The notes under the pieces: generated by a model
The model's input: the letters and a program-made list of their open reading frames with translations, nothing else
What the model was told of the DNA's origin: nothing
Databases searched by the model: none
DNA from: Dolomedes plantarius
Taxonomy: Eukaryota > Arthropoda > Arachnida > Araneae > Dolomedidae
DNA: 64,000 bases
Assembly: GCA_907164885.2 (NCBI GenBank)
Contig: OU015490.1
Location: 222,692,554 to 222,756,553 of the forward strand
Direction: 5' to 3'
In this document: positions 23,869 through 35,906 of the stretch, one piece after another
Layout: the number at the start of each line of letters is the position of its first letter
How positions within the stretch are numbered: the stretch's first letter is position 1
Made by a program: the position numbers and the translations under genes

Positions 23869-24130
23869 AATATTCCCAATGATATTTATGAACTCAGATT
23901 TTACATTACCCTAAACCAATTTTGAGACAATACAAGTTGGCATAATTGCACAATATTTTATCATTACTTTTAGATGAAAAGTAATCACACTGCACATGAT
24001 TATAATTTCAAAATTACAGATTTGTCATGTGTTTTACGTAGTATAATCCAAATTCACCCCAAGCATTCCAAGAAATTTTTTATAATGAATAATGCGCTTC
24101 TAGCTTCTTTGAAAAGAATCCCGAGTCCCA
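23440..24130 (+). repeat. Segmental duplication, left copy
   Basis: From within the LINE-like repeat through its end and about 260 bases of downstream DNA (AATATTCCCAATGAT to GAATCCCGAGTCCCA), this region is repeated at 25,838-26,500. Shared flank beyond the repeat end shows a duplication of the locus, not two insertions. Confidence 0.75.
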
Positions 24131-24744
24131 TTACACACAGTGGTTATTCTATTAAAAGGAAAGTGGTTTTTGTTGCTTTACGCTTCATGGATAACTAAAA
24201 GCAGACACTTTTTTTATTTAAGCAGGGCAAAGAAAACAACTGACCTCGAACTTAGCGTGTGTGAGTGTATTGTGTCCTACAGACAATCACAACTCAAGTA
24301 CTATAAACACACCAATTCTGATTATTTACGATGGTTTATTCTTTGAAACGTTCGATTGTATTTCTTGTGTCTTATTAAGTTAAGGTTTAAAAAATTACAA
24401 AATGAGCTTTCAAAAATTCCTATAGATGAAACTATATTATTGTGTGTTGAAATTTCTTACTTTAAAATCAATAACATCGCTTTAGAGAGGCACTTGTTCT
24501 GTTTCTGAAACCTCATGATATCGTAAGCTATGTTTAATAAGCGTAATGTAAGTCAGCTATGCGCAAATTTTTTTTTCGACCGTTACGATAGTTTCTGTAA
24601 ATAAAAAAATCCCTCGAAGCCAAATAAAAATTTTTTTGGTAGTAACAATTTTTATTTATTTTATAATTAGAAAAATGTTAACAAAAAGCAATAAGGAAAT
24701 TTTGACAAACTATTTTAAAAATCGATGAACTGTAGATTTGGGTA
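24131..24744. other. Spacer, nothing recognised
   Basis: No supported ORF or repeat. Confidence 0.4.
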
Positions 24745-25837
24745 CATATCTACTAAGCAAAATAACAATAAAAAATGTCTTGGTCATCTTCTACACTTTT
24801 TGCTAAATCTCGTAGATCCAAAACTTCATATTTAAAAAATTAAAATGTATATTTGTCTTTCCTTTAGTAATTAATGAACATTAAAATTAGAAAAGAGCAT
24901 GAGTTTCACATTAAAACATTGAAAATTAAAAACTTCATTAAATTTATTAATCAAAATTAGAAAAAAAAGGAATGAGAAGGTATGACCCTGAACCTCAAAT
25001 AATAGTCGCTCAATATTTGAGACTGCCGCTGTCATATCATCTTTCCGGGTTAAGTCTTGATCGTTATTTGGTTTTTATAGCTGCACAAGTCTCGCACAGA
25101 TGGGTAGGATCAAATGGATGCAATGAAAGAATAACGTTTCAAGATTGTTTGACACATTCCTTAACAATATCGTATGATATATTTTTTAACATATAAAAAG
25201 TATTAAAAATACGAATTTATAGAACATTTAAAGCATGTACATATCTACTAAGCAAAATAACAATAAAAAATGTCTTTGTCATCTTCTACAGTTGTTTTTG
25301 CTAAATCTCGTGGATCCAAGACTTCATATTTAAAATTTTTAAATGTATATTTGTATTTCATTTGGACAATTAACGAACATTAAAATTAGAAAAGAGCACG
25401 ATTTCAAAATCATAAGCTTCATATTCAAACATTGAAAATAAAAAACTTCACTAAATATATCAATCTAAAATAGAAAATAAATGAATGTAAATCTATGACC
25501 CTGGATCTCAAATAAGAATCGTCAATATTTGGTGAAAATATTGAGGAATGCTGCTATCATATCATCTTTCCGGGTTAAGTCTTGATTGTGATTTGGTTTT
25601 TATAGCTGCGCAAGTCTCGCACAGATGGGTAGGATAAAATGGATGCAATGAAGTATACCGTTTCAAGAATGTTGACACATATTTTAATAATATCGTATCA
25701 TAAATTTTTTAACATACAAAAAAATAAAATATTAAAAATATGAATTTATATAACATTTTAAAGCATGTACATATCTACTAAGAAAAATAGCAATAAAATT
25801 GTCTTGGTCATCTTCTACACTTGATTTTACAAAAATT
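24745..25837. repeat. Tandem duplication, ~500-bp unit, 2.1 copies
   Basis: ACATATCTACTAAGCAAAAT starts units at about 24,745, 25,236 and 25,768 (the third reading ACTAAGAAAAAT). Shared landmarks are TGTCTTGGTCATCTTCTACA, CATATCATCTTTCCGGGTTA and GCACAGATGGGTAGGA. The third unit is cut after about 65 bases at the junction with the duplicated segment. Confidence 0.75.
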
Positions 25838-26496
25838 ACGCAAAATTAGTTTAAAGTATCACAAAAAGAAAAGAAACCCACGTGATCAGCATTTAATAAA
25901 TTAATTCTAAAATTAATCTTAAAAATTCACCAAAAATCAGAAAAGGGAGGTAAAGATTCGAAAGGATTTCATTTTAAAGGAATTTTGTGATCTTTTTTGT
26001 GATATAATTTTATAACCCTCAGATTAGTATTTTAAATGCCAAACTTAAAAATGTTACAAAAATAGCTTGAAAATTTAATTTAAAAATCTAAGAGGGATTT
26101 CTCAAAATCTTTCTTAGTGCACCCCTACACTATATGAAGAATCGCTATGCAAAATTTCAGCGCTTGAGGTTCAGCGGTTTGGTCTGTGCGTTGTCTGTCA
26201 GTCAGTCAGTCAGTTACGGAACTGTTTTATATATACAGATTAATATTCCCAATGATTATTTATGAACTCAGATTTTACATTTACCTAAACATTTTTTGAG
26301 ACAATACAAGTTGGTATAATTGCACAATATTTTATCATTACTTTTAGATGAAAAGTAATCACACTGCACATGATTATAATTTCAAAATTACAGATTTGTC
26401 ATTTGTATTATAATCCAAATTAACCCCAAGCATTTCCAAGAAATTTTTTATAATGAATAATACGATTCTATCTTCTTTGAAAAGAATACCCGAGTC

Positions 26497-26500
<4 letters not shown>
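25838..26500 (+). repeat. Segmental duplication, right copy (with LINE-like repeat copy C)
   Basis: Equivalent to 23,440-24,130. It contains the repeat end (to 26,240) and the same downstream flank up to CCCGAGTCCCA, where this copy changes to a (TA)n tract. Confidence 0.75.
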
Positions 26501-26548
<48 letters not shown>

Positions 26549-27738
26549 GTGTATATATACTCATGGACAAAAAAATTAGCGCACCAAGAAGGAGTCGTCA
26601 AAATGAAACGAAATTTTACATACGTAATGACTACTTTGATATAAGTAAATGATATGAAAATCAAAGAAAAAGGATAATTTATTTCAGAGAAAAAGGCAAA
26701 AGAACGGATGAGTTCATACTCCGTTGGACCCCCTCTAGCGCGAATGCACGATGCGATACGATCGGGCATTGAGTCATACAAGTTCTGTATGATGTCTTGA
26801 GACATTTCGTTCCATATTTGCTGTAACCTTGCATCTAGTTCGTTCAAACTCGTGGGATGCCCAACTCGTCGTCCCAAATGATCCCAGATATGCTCGATTG
26901 GAGACAAATCTGGGGATCGGGCAGGCCAAGGAAGGGTAGTAACAGTGCGGAGACAGTCTTGTGACACCCTTGCCGTATGAGGCCGAGCATTGTCTTGTTG
27001 AAAAATAGCTCCTGGGAGTCGTTGCATGAGTGGCAACACATGTGGTTGTAGGATTTCATGAACATACCGCTGGGCTGTTATGGTGCCACGGAACAATACT
27101 AGGGGTGACCGTGTATTGTAGGCAATGGCACCCCATACCATCACACCAGCTGTGGGAGCGATGTGTCGCTGTACAGCAAAGGCAGGATTGAAGCGTTCAC
27201 CACGGGCTCTCCACACACGAACACGATTGTCATCACAGCCGAGATTGAATATGGATTCGTCGCTAAAAACGACCTGGTTCCATTCCGCTGCAGTCCAGTT
27301 TCCTCGTGCGCGGCAAAACTCCAAACAGAGGCGTCGATGGGTGGGCGTCAAGGGCAGCACACGTAATGGGCGCCGCGATACCAACTGTCCTTCAGACAGG
27401 CGCCTTCGTATGGTTCGAGAAGACACAGAGGCTCCTAGTGAAGGTGCTACCTGTGCCTGGATGGCGGCCGATGAAGCAGTTGGCTGTACGCGTGCATTTC
27501 TTACGATGTGGCGGTCTTCTCGACGACTGGTCTGTCGAGTGCGTCCTGAGCCTGGTCTTCGTGTACATGACATCTCTCGGGTCCACTGGTCCCAACACCT
27601 CCTCACAACACAATCAGAGCGGCCTAATTGACGAGTTACTCGCCTAGCTGACCACCCAGCTTCCATCATCCCGACGATTCTCCCCCTCTCAAACTGCGAC
27701 AACTGCTTATATTGTCTTCGAACACGGCGTAATGGCAT
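26374..27738 (-). CDS. Tc1-like transposase, open frame with read-through C-terminus
   Basis: Cut-and-paste transposase acting on its own TIRs in the nucleus. The ATG at 27,738 gives MPLRRVRRQYKQLSQFERGR; residues 12-55 form the HTH region (FERGRIVGMMEAGWSARRV), followed by a basic linker and a second DNA-binding part (to about 115). Catalytic residues are D160 (FSDES), D249 (FQQDNARPH) and E282 (SPIEHIWD); only 32 residues separate the last two. Relatives end near residue 341 (ARGGPTEY), but no stop is present there: the frame runs on through the 3' leader, the TIR, the (TA)n tract and 30 codons of flanking DNA, giving 454 codons. Whether the tail is tolerated is unknown. No frameshift or internal stop, so it is recently active or under recent constraint. 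Smaller ORFs on the opposite strand (27,125-27,647) are shadows. Confidence 0.9.
26501..26557. repeat. (TA)n microsatellite
   Basis: TA tract at the boundary between the duplicated segment and the Tc1 element. Confidence 0.92.
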
Positions 27739-27967
27739 GTGTATCTCAGCTCTTCCTTTGTAAATGATTCAGCACACTCAAACAAGCTTTGGTTACTTGT
27801 TTTATACTCCACAGAGTACGATGTTCAACGCCCTCTACCGGCTATACGCAATGCGCAATCACGCTGCATTTCTAATCATTTTCATATCTCCCCGACATGT
27901 ACCTTCATTGCAAGTTTCGTTACGATCCCGCAATTATTTCTTGGTGCGCTAATTTTTTTGTCCATGA
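26560..27967 (-). mobile_element. Tc1-like transposon with intact transposase frame
   Basis: TIRs of about 31 bp match over their inner 29-31 bases: CTCATGGACAAAAAAATTAG at 26,560 and its inverse ending CCATGAG at 27,967, both continuing to GCGCACCAAGAA. The outermost bases are uncertain because both ends run into TATA sequence. Length about 1.4 kb with a single minus-strand gene: the best-preserved transposon in this window. Confidence 0.92.
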
Positions 27968-28117
27968 GTGCATATACAGTCTGACCACAGTACGAAGAAC
28001 CACGGTTGGCATAGTGCCAAGACGATTCTATTCACTCTGTAGGTAAGGCTGCTGAGGAAGGAGGAGGAAAAGTCTCATAGTCTCTCGAAATTCTTTAGAA
28101 TCGGTTACTAACTGCGC

Positions 28118-28486
28118 TTGCTTGCTTTTTCCTCGTCTGTTATTTTGATTATTATATTAAAATTAATGGATCCTTTACCCAACACAACTGCTCGGAATAA
28201 GCCGTTCCGTAGTGATTGTAAACGTATAATACACAATGTAATTAAATTGTGTGATAAAGAAGCACTAGAAGGAAATGTTATTGTTCCACTTTCGCAATCC
28301 CTAAAGAGAGCTAGTGAAATGACCGGGATATCAATGTCCAGTGTAAAAAGAATACGCACAGAAGTAAAGGGTGAAGAAACTCCAAAATTTGAATCTCCGA
28401 GGAAACTTCAGAAAAAAAGAACCACTAAAAACGTAGCTTTAGATAATTTTGATTGTGATGTAATACGAAAATATCCACTTCTATAA
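28118..28486 (+). CDS. Orphan N-terminal fragment of a transposon-derived HTH protein
   Basis: The open frame of 122 codons contains the better start at 28,166 (MDPLPNTTARNKPF). The region CKRIIHNVIKLCDKEAL...GISMSSVKRIRTEV resembles the HTH-bearing N-terminus of arthropod proteins that carry a DDE_3-type endonuclease domain, followed by the usual Lys/Arg-rich linker and NFDCDVIRK. Relatives continue into the catalytic domain, but here the frame ends at once (KYPLL, stop) and no catalytic motif follows. AATAAA lies about 75 bases after the stop, and a splice-donor-like GTAGGTAAGG stands at 28,039. It could be a decayed transposon, or a domesticated single-exon HTH gene. Family assignment is from pattern memory. 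Confidence 0.5.
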   Translation: MLAFSSSVILIIILKLMDPLPNTTARNKPFRSDCKRIIHNVIKLCDKEALEGNVIVPLSQSLKRASEMTGISMSSVKRIRTEVKGEETPKFESPRKLQKKRTTKNVALDNFDCDVIRKYPLL

Positions 28487-28499
28487 AACTCCTATTTTT

Positions 28500-30059
28500 T
28501 AGATAGATTTGCTTCATTCTTTTTATTATTTTGAAATTATTATTCACATATTCGATCAAAAATAAAGTTTTAAAAAATAACTTTAAAATTGCGGACAAAA
28601 GCAGTCTGAAATACATTCCGTATTTCACAAACAAATACATCCGAAAATATGACGTTTTCCCCTATTTTCTAAGTAGACTAGCTTTTCTCGCGCATGCGTA
28701 ACAGGTTCCAGGGACCTTGCTTCCGTGGTCGGACAGTATATAGATAATGACTGATTGAGAGTAGAAGGCAAACGCTGGTGCTGGACTTTATAGTAAATCT
28801 TTTCTCGTGCATATAAATGTAAGAAAATATGCTTTTTATTTTGATGGAGAGTTAGAAACAATACACCCAGCTTTACTACACATGATAAATAGAAACACAT
28901 GTCTATTTCTGTTACATGAAGTTTATTTTATCTATTTTACTCTTGTTTTTTTCCCCATACTCTCGATATTTTATCCATTTTATCTGAGTGATTGCTATTT
29001 TATATTCGTGCTCTGAGGTATTTGGTTTTGTTCAGTTTAAACTTATTAGCATTTGTACATGCAATGGGATCTATGTCTAATGGCTTGCTGAATTGGAAAT
29101 TAAAAAAAAGTGTAAAGATTCAGAAAATATTCTATCTGAAGCAAAAATTTCTATAAAGAGAACGATTATTTTCCCTTTGTAGTAAATAAAAACTTTTAAA
29201 TATGACTTTCAAATATCTTGAAGACAAAAGTCTTCTAAGCCCAAAAGTGAAAAAAATTATACAAATTATGCTATCGATTCATAAAGAATATCAAAACTTA
29301 ACCGTGGTTTAAATTTTGAATTACAAATTTTTAAAAAACTATTGTTAAAATTGGTCAAGTATTTTTTATTTGTAAAGTTATCTTTATATAACGAGACATT
29401 TTATAAAAAAAATGTGAAATGAATGTAAATAAAATCAAGAAAATTTTGTGTACCGAATCCCTTTAACAGTACATTCAGAAAACCATAAAAACTTTTTATA
29501 TTTTATTAAAAAGTGTTATTTCAAATGATATTAAATGAAATTTTATACTGTTTTCATACTCATTGCAACACTTCATCATGCATGCAATCGGCCCTTATTT
29601 GAAAAGGCGACTAGACGCAAAAATTCTTTTCGTCTTTCAACATATGTATACTTAACAAAGAGTATTTTATTTTAATATATTTTCGATATAAATTTAAATA
29701 CATCATCCTGTTGAGTATTTTTATTATTAATTCAGGGAATACGAGGGCATCTTTGGAATAAACAAAAATGCACATTATTTGAAAAGAAGTTGAAAAAAAT
29801 AATAAAAATAACAAATGGTTAATTAGAATTTTTTTTCATTTCGCGTTTGACTGAAGTAATGAGACATTTCTGAAGCAATACCATTAAAGTAGAAAAACAA
29901 TTTATTAACTTCTGAGAAATGTTTGAATAAATTAAAAATACCCGGAAAATAACTTCCTTGGAAGTTATTTGTAAGTTGGCAAAGCCGAGAATTTTCATTA
30001 TTGAAAATAATTATTAATTCCACATAAGCTTTAAAAAAAAGACTTCATGTTCTCTGAAT
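28500..30059. other. Spacer, nothing assigned
   Basis: Contains the AATAAA at about 28,560 and a GC-richer, promoter-like patch at 28,690-28,740 (GCGCATGCGTAAC). Otherwise AT-rich with no supported ORF. A 24-bp near-palindrome lies at 29,947-29,970. Confidence 0.4.
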
Positions 30060-30062
30060 GCA

Positions 30063-30064
30063 TG

Positions 30065-30121
<57 letters not shown>
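30063..30121. repeat. (CA)n(TA)n microsatellite
   Basis: CA dinucleotides pass into TA. Confidence 0.93.
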
Positions 30122-30123
<2 letters not shown>

Positions 30124-30479
30124 CCTGGTTGTGAATTTATGTTTCTGAGAAAATTGGATTTTTTTTTCGTTGCAGCTGTTACTCGTGTTTAACAAAGGAG
30201 TTGAAAATTTAATATTCGTGTTGTGTTAGATTTTATTGAAATTGAATTGCAGAATTTTCTCGAAGAAAGAACTAGCTTTGAAGCATATAGAGGGAATTTA
30301 AATATTTTTCTATTTAAAATATCTTTTAATAATTGAATATTTGGTACCCATGAAAACATCATGGCTAGGCAGTAAATAAATATACTAATACACAAATTAT
30401 GCTCAACACATCGTTGCAAAATGCTGAAAATCATAATATCAAATTTTCTCCCGCGGGGTGGGATGGCAGCAATCCTAAC

Positions 30480-30502
30480 AATACACACACACACACTCAC
30501 AC

Positions 30503-30551
<49 letters not shown>
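30480..30551. repeat. (CA)n(TA)n microsatellite next to Tc1 TIR
   Basis: The compound tract ends two bases before the TA target of the element at 30,554. Confidence 0.92.
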
Positions 30552-32544
<1,993 letters not shown>

Positions 32545-33140
32545 AAGATCGTACAGCCACATCACGGATCTTGAGTTAGGAAATCGGCTTGTTTGCAGCA
32601 TGAGAAGTATCCGCACGGACAGTGAGCAGACATCTGGTGCAGCACGGACTTTCTGTACGGCGACCATTGATGAGGCTTCCCTTGACACTGCAGCATAGAG
32701 ACACGCGGTGACAGTCGTGAGCCCACCGACAAAACTGGATACAGGAGTGGCACCACGTCGTCTTTTCAGACGAGTCCCGGTTCTGCGTGCAGCATCATGA
32801 TGGACGAATCCGTATTTGGAGGAATCGAGGAGAACACACGTGACCTACTTGCACTCGAATCGCCCTACACCTGGTGTGATGGTTTGGGCAGACATTGGGT
32901 TCACGACACGAACACCTCTTGTTCGCGTCGTCAGTAATCTGAACAACCAGCGTTACATTTCTCAGATCTTATCTCCCCCATTGAAAACATCTAGTCATGG
33001 GTTGCTGAGAGACTGGACCACCACCGCTTGATGAAGTGGGGTATAGACTTGAAACAGCATAGAATGACTTGCCCGTATCGACTCGATGTCTAACCGGGTT
33101 AGAGCTGCTTTAGCAGCCATCGGCGGCAGCTGTGTGTACT
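32545..33140 (+). pseudogene. Tc1-like transposase relic with deletion of the second catalytic block
   Basis: Plus-strand blocks in mixed frames: EVSARTVSRHLVQHGLSVRR (about 32,607-32,665), LPLTLQHR, the first catalytic block VVFSDESRFCVQHHDGRIR (32,758-32,815), PGVMVWADIGFTTRTPLV (32,873-32,925), NNQRYISQILSP (32,943-32,976), then a jump to PIENI-SWVAERL, and finally SNRVRAALAAIGGSCVY ending in TAA at about 33,140. About 60 residues including the second aspartate are missing between ILSP and PIEN. Several in-frame TGA/TAG codons. Related to the 59,504 element by motif wording. No TIRs found. Confidence 0.8.
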
Positions 33141-34452
33141 AATTTCGGGCCCTGTATTTTGTGTTCTGGCAATTTTTTCGTTCTGGGAAACGCTGAGTTC
33201 ACACCAGATAAATTAATTACTGGTTCTTAATAGAATAGTAGGAAAATACTTCGCGCAAAGAGTTCATATAATGATGTTGAAAAGTATGATCAATCCAATT
33301 ACTTCAATATTTGTAAAGAGGAAATTATTTGGTTTAGCGTCTATCCTCTTAGAATTCCTTTTGCACGTTAGGGAATTCTCATTAAATGAAACTTAATTTT
33401 GTAATCACCTTAACACGCGGCGTTGTTGTAAAGATCGCTCTTGTGTATCCCGCAGTACAAATCCTACATAGTTCAGGAAAGCACATATTTTTGAATTATT
33501 TTTGAATTCCCAGTGTTTGAGAAAACTTTTCAACATTAAAGAAATGACAGATGTCAAATCTTTCCATTAGAAAATTTTCAAAATTGACAAATGTAAATTT
33601 GGAGTTTTAGGCGAATAATATCAGTAAGTTTGAAATGTATAAATTCTCACTTTTGCTGTAGGGATTTTTTTAAAATATACATATTGACATTTTTCAAACA
33701 CGCACACAAACATACATATACACTGAAGTGCAGAATAAGTAGGATAGACGATGGGAATATTTACCAATACTCACTTTATCGTAAATGCATTCGTCCCCAA
33801 GCCGCCTATATAAAGCGACATACATTTGTGGATGCTTAAAAAGCTGATTGAGTAATGAGCGTAGCAGTCGATCATGATTTAGGTGAATGAGACTATGCCA
33901 ATTCGGTGTAGGTGTCCTCTTAATGCTGTCGTGTACTAACGCTATTGGATTCGTTCACCTCAATGTTAAGCTATGGAGAATATTGTTCTAGGATTGCCGA
34001 CTTGGTTTTAAAGATTTTTTTAAAGTTGTAATTCTTAATAAGGAAAAAAATTTTACACGCTGGGACATTTTTCGTCTTTTTATTTAAAAAAATTAAAATA
34101 ATATTTTAAAATTTATATTATTTGGGGGAAAATCTGGTAGAGTGTGTTTTAAACGCTCATAAATTCCTTTGGCGGAATTTATAAAATGAATCCTGTTGCA
34201 AGGTGCAGAAAAGTTCGGACTATCTGAAAATGCTATTTTTATTTTATTTTTCAGCATTTATGTAGCTGTAAATAGTAGACACATTTTCTCCATAGGTTAA
34301 CAATGAGGTGAGTGAATTCAATAAGGTTAGTACACAGCAGATTTAAATAGTCAAGGGATGTTGAAATTCTAAAATTTGCTGAAAAAAACGTCCCGGATGG
34401 CTCTGCGGCACTGGGCGGGTGAAAAGTTCACTCTACGATTTTCATGTGGTAT
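33141..34452. other. Spacer, nothing recognised
   Basis: No supported ORF, no repeat shared with the rest of the window. Confidence 0.4.
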
Positions 34453-34454
34453 TA

Positions 34455-35668
34455 CAGTACTGTGCAAATTAATTGAGACAAGCTTCATTTTTCATAAATT
34501 TCGTCCTTTCCCAGGGATTTCCTGCCTGAAACCGGTTTCAAATGCATTTTGTTACGAAGGGAGGTTTTCCTTAACTAGTCTAAACTGGTTTGACCACGTT
34601 ATCATCTCGTAGAGCATTTTCGCTTCAGTTGCGGTTCAGCTGCTGTAAGAAGTTCTCGCGTGTATGAAAAAATGGATATCACTCCTAGTAAAAGGACTAG
34701 AATTGTTATCCTTAGTCAGCATACTTTTATGACTGTGAGGGGTATTGCTGCAGCAGTTGGAGTTGGAAAATCCAGTGTTTCCAGGATTATTAATCAGCAA
34801 AATAAGTTTGGGACAGTTCTACAAGATGGAAGAGTAAATGTGGATGCAGACGTAAGATAAAACCTCTGACAGACAGATTTCTTCTACGAAATAGTAAAAT
34901 GCATCCTCGTAAGACAAGTACACAGATCTTCAGAGCGAATTATTGGCTACTGGTTTGAGCGTTGATTCATCGACAGTACAACGGAGGCTTATTGAAGCAG
35001 GAAGATGGGCAAGAACACCAGTCCAAACACAGTTATTATCACATACAATACAGAGAAAACGTTTATATTGGGCCAGGAAATATCAATCCTGCAGTGCACA
35101 AGACTGTAATAAGGTTGTATTCAGTGACGAAACTCATTTTTTTGTGCAAAGGTTTGGATCAACATTTGTCAGGCGAAGCGCTGGAGAACCCATCAGGGAA
35201 CAACATCTTAATCAAATAGTTAAGCACCCTCAAAAGCAAATGTTTCGGGGTTATTTTCTATCTGGAGGACCTGGCAGCTTAGTACCAGTTGAAGGAATGA
35301 TGACCTCCCAAAAATACATTTCAATACTAAAAGAAATTGAGCCTTTTATGCCATAATTTTAAGGTAGTAAAGAAATGTTTTCAAGAAAAGAAATTAGCAG
35401 TTTTGGATTGGCCTGGTAATTCTCCAGATGTAAATCGCATCGAAAATTTGTGGAGCATTGTGAAAAAACATGTGGGTAAAATGGATTGCTCAACCAAGAG
35501 AAAAGTGATTGAGAATGTCATAAAAGTTTGGTTTCGTGATGACGACGTCAAACATTTATGTTCTAAATTAGTGGAATGTATGTCGAAACCTTACAGGATA
35601 TCACTAAAGCTTGAGGAGGACATATTTGCTACTAGATTGCTATATTATGCATGTAATTGAAAATATTT
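34455..35668 (+). mobile_element. Tc1-like transposon, 3' TIR lost
   Basis: Left end CAGTACTGTGCAAATTAATT after TA (34,453-34,454). The expected inverse right end is absent; the next recognisable feature is the TIR of another element at 35,678. Confidence 0.72.
34672..35660 (+). pseudogene. Tc1-like transposase, catalytic block deleted
   Basis: ATG at 34,672 (MDITPSKRTRIVILSQ) begins a clean HTH region (TVRGIAAAVGVGKSSVSRII) ending at a stop at 34,858. A second open stretch (34,943-35,356) carries VDSSTVQRRLIEAGRWA and the first catalytic block VVFSDETHFFV, then PEPFMP-type sequence runs directly into HNFKVVKKCFQEKK and LDWPGNSPDVNRIENLW: the block that should hold the second aspartate (a QQDxAPCH-type motif) is missing. 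The last frame (35,337-35,660) ends normally. The glutamate (NRIENLW) is kept. At least two frame changes plus the deletion make it inactive. Confidence 0.85.
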
Positions 35669-35677
35669 GTAATTGTA

Positions 35678-35906
35678 CACTATCTGGCCAAAAGTATCCG
35701 GATCCCCAGTGGTACGGACTAGGAGAGTCCTGAGGCATATATTAATATAATTTTGGTTCTCCTTTTGCATCGATGACAGCCTGCATACGTCTGGGGAGAC
35801 TTTCCACCAGTTTTTGATAGGTGTCCATAGGAATTGACTTCCAGGCGTCCATCACAGCTGAAGTGAGTGCTGGCAGTGAGGATGGTTGATTTGGCTGGCT
35901 ACGTAA
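35678..35906 (-). pseudogene. 3' stub of another Tc1-like element, cut by a Helitron
   Basis: The TIR-like start CACTATCTGGCCAAAAGTAT follows TA at 35,676-35,677. On the minus strand the transposase C-terminus is readable (DAWKSIPMDTYQKLVES, then LPRRMQAVIDAKG and EPKLY with stop). The rest of the gene is absent: the Helitron begins at 35,907 and no continuation is recognisable after its end at 38,068. Confidence 0.78.

Noticed and set aside
27125..27647. Plus-strand ORFs up to 168 codons over the intact Tc1 element
   Set aside because: Antisense to the 454-codon transposase frame; no independent support.
29947..29970. 24-bp near-palindrome with a TTCCTTGGAA core (STAT-like)
   Set aside because: A single short palindrome in AT-rich spacer with no gene nearby; likely chance.
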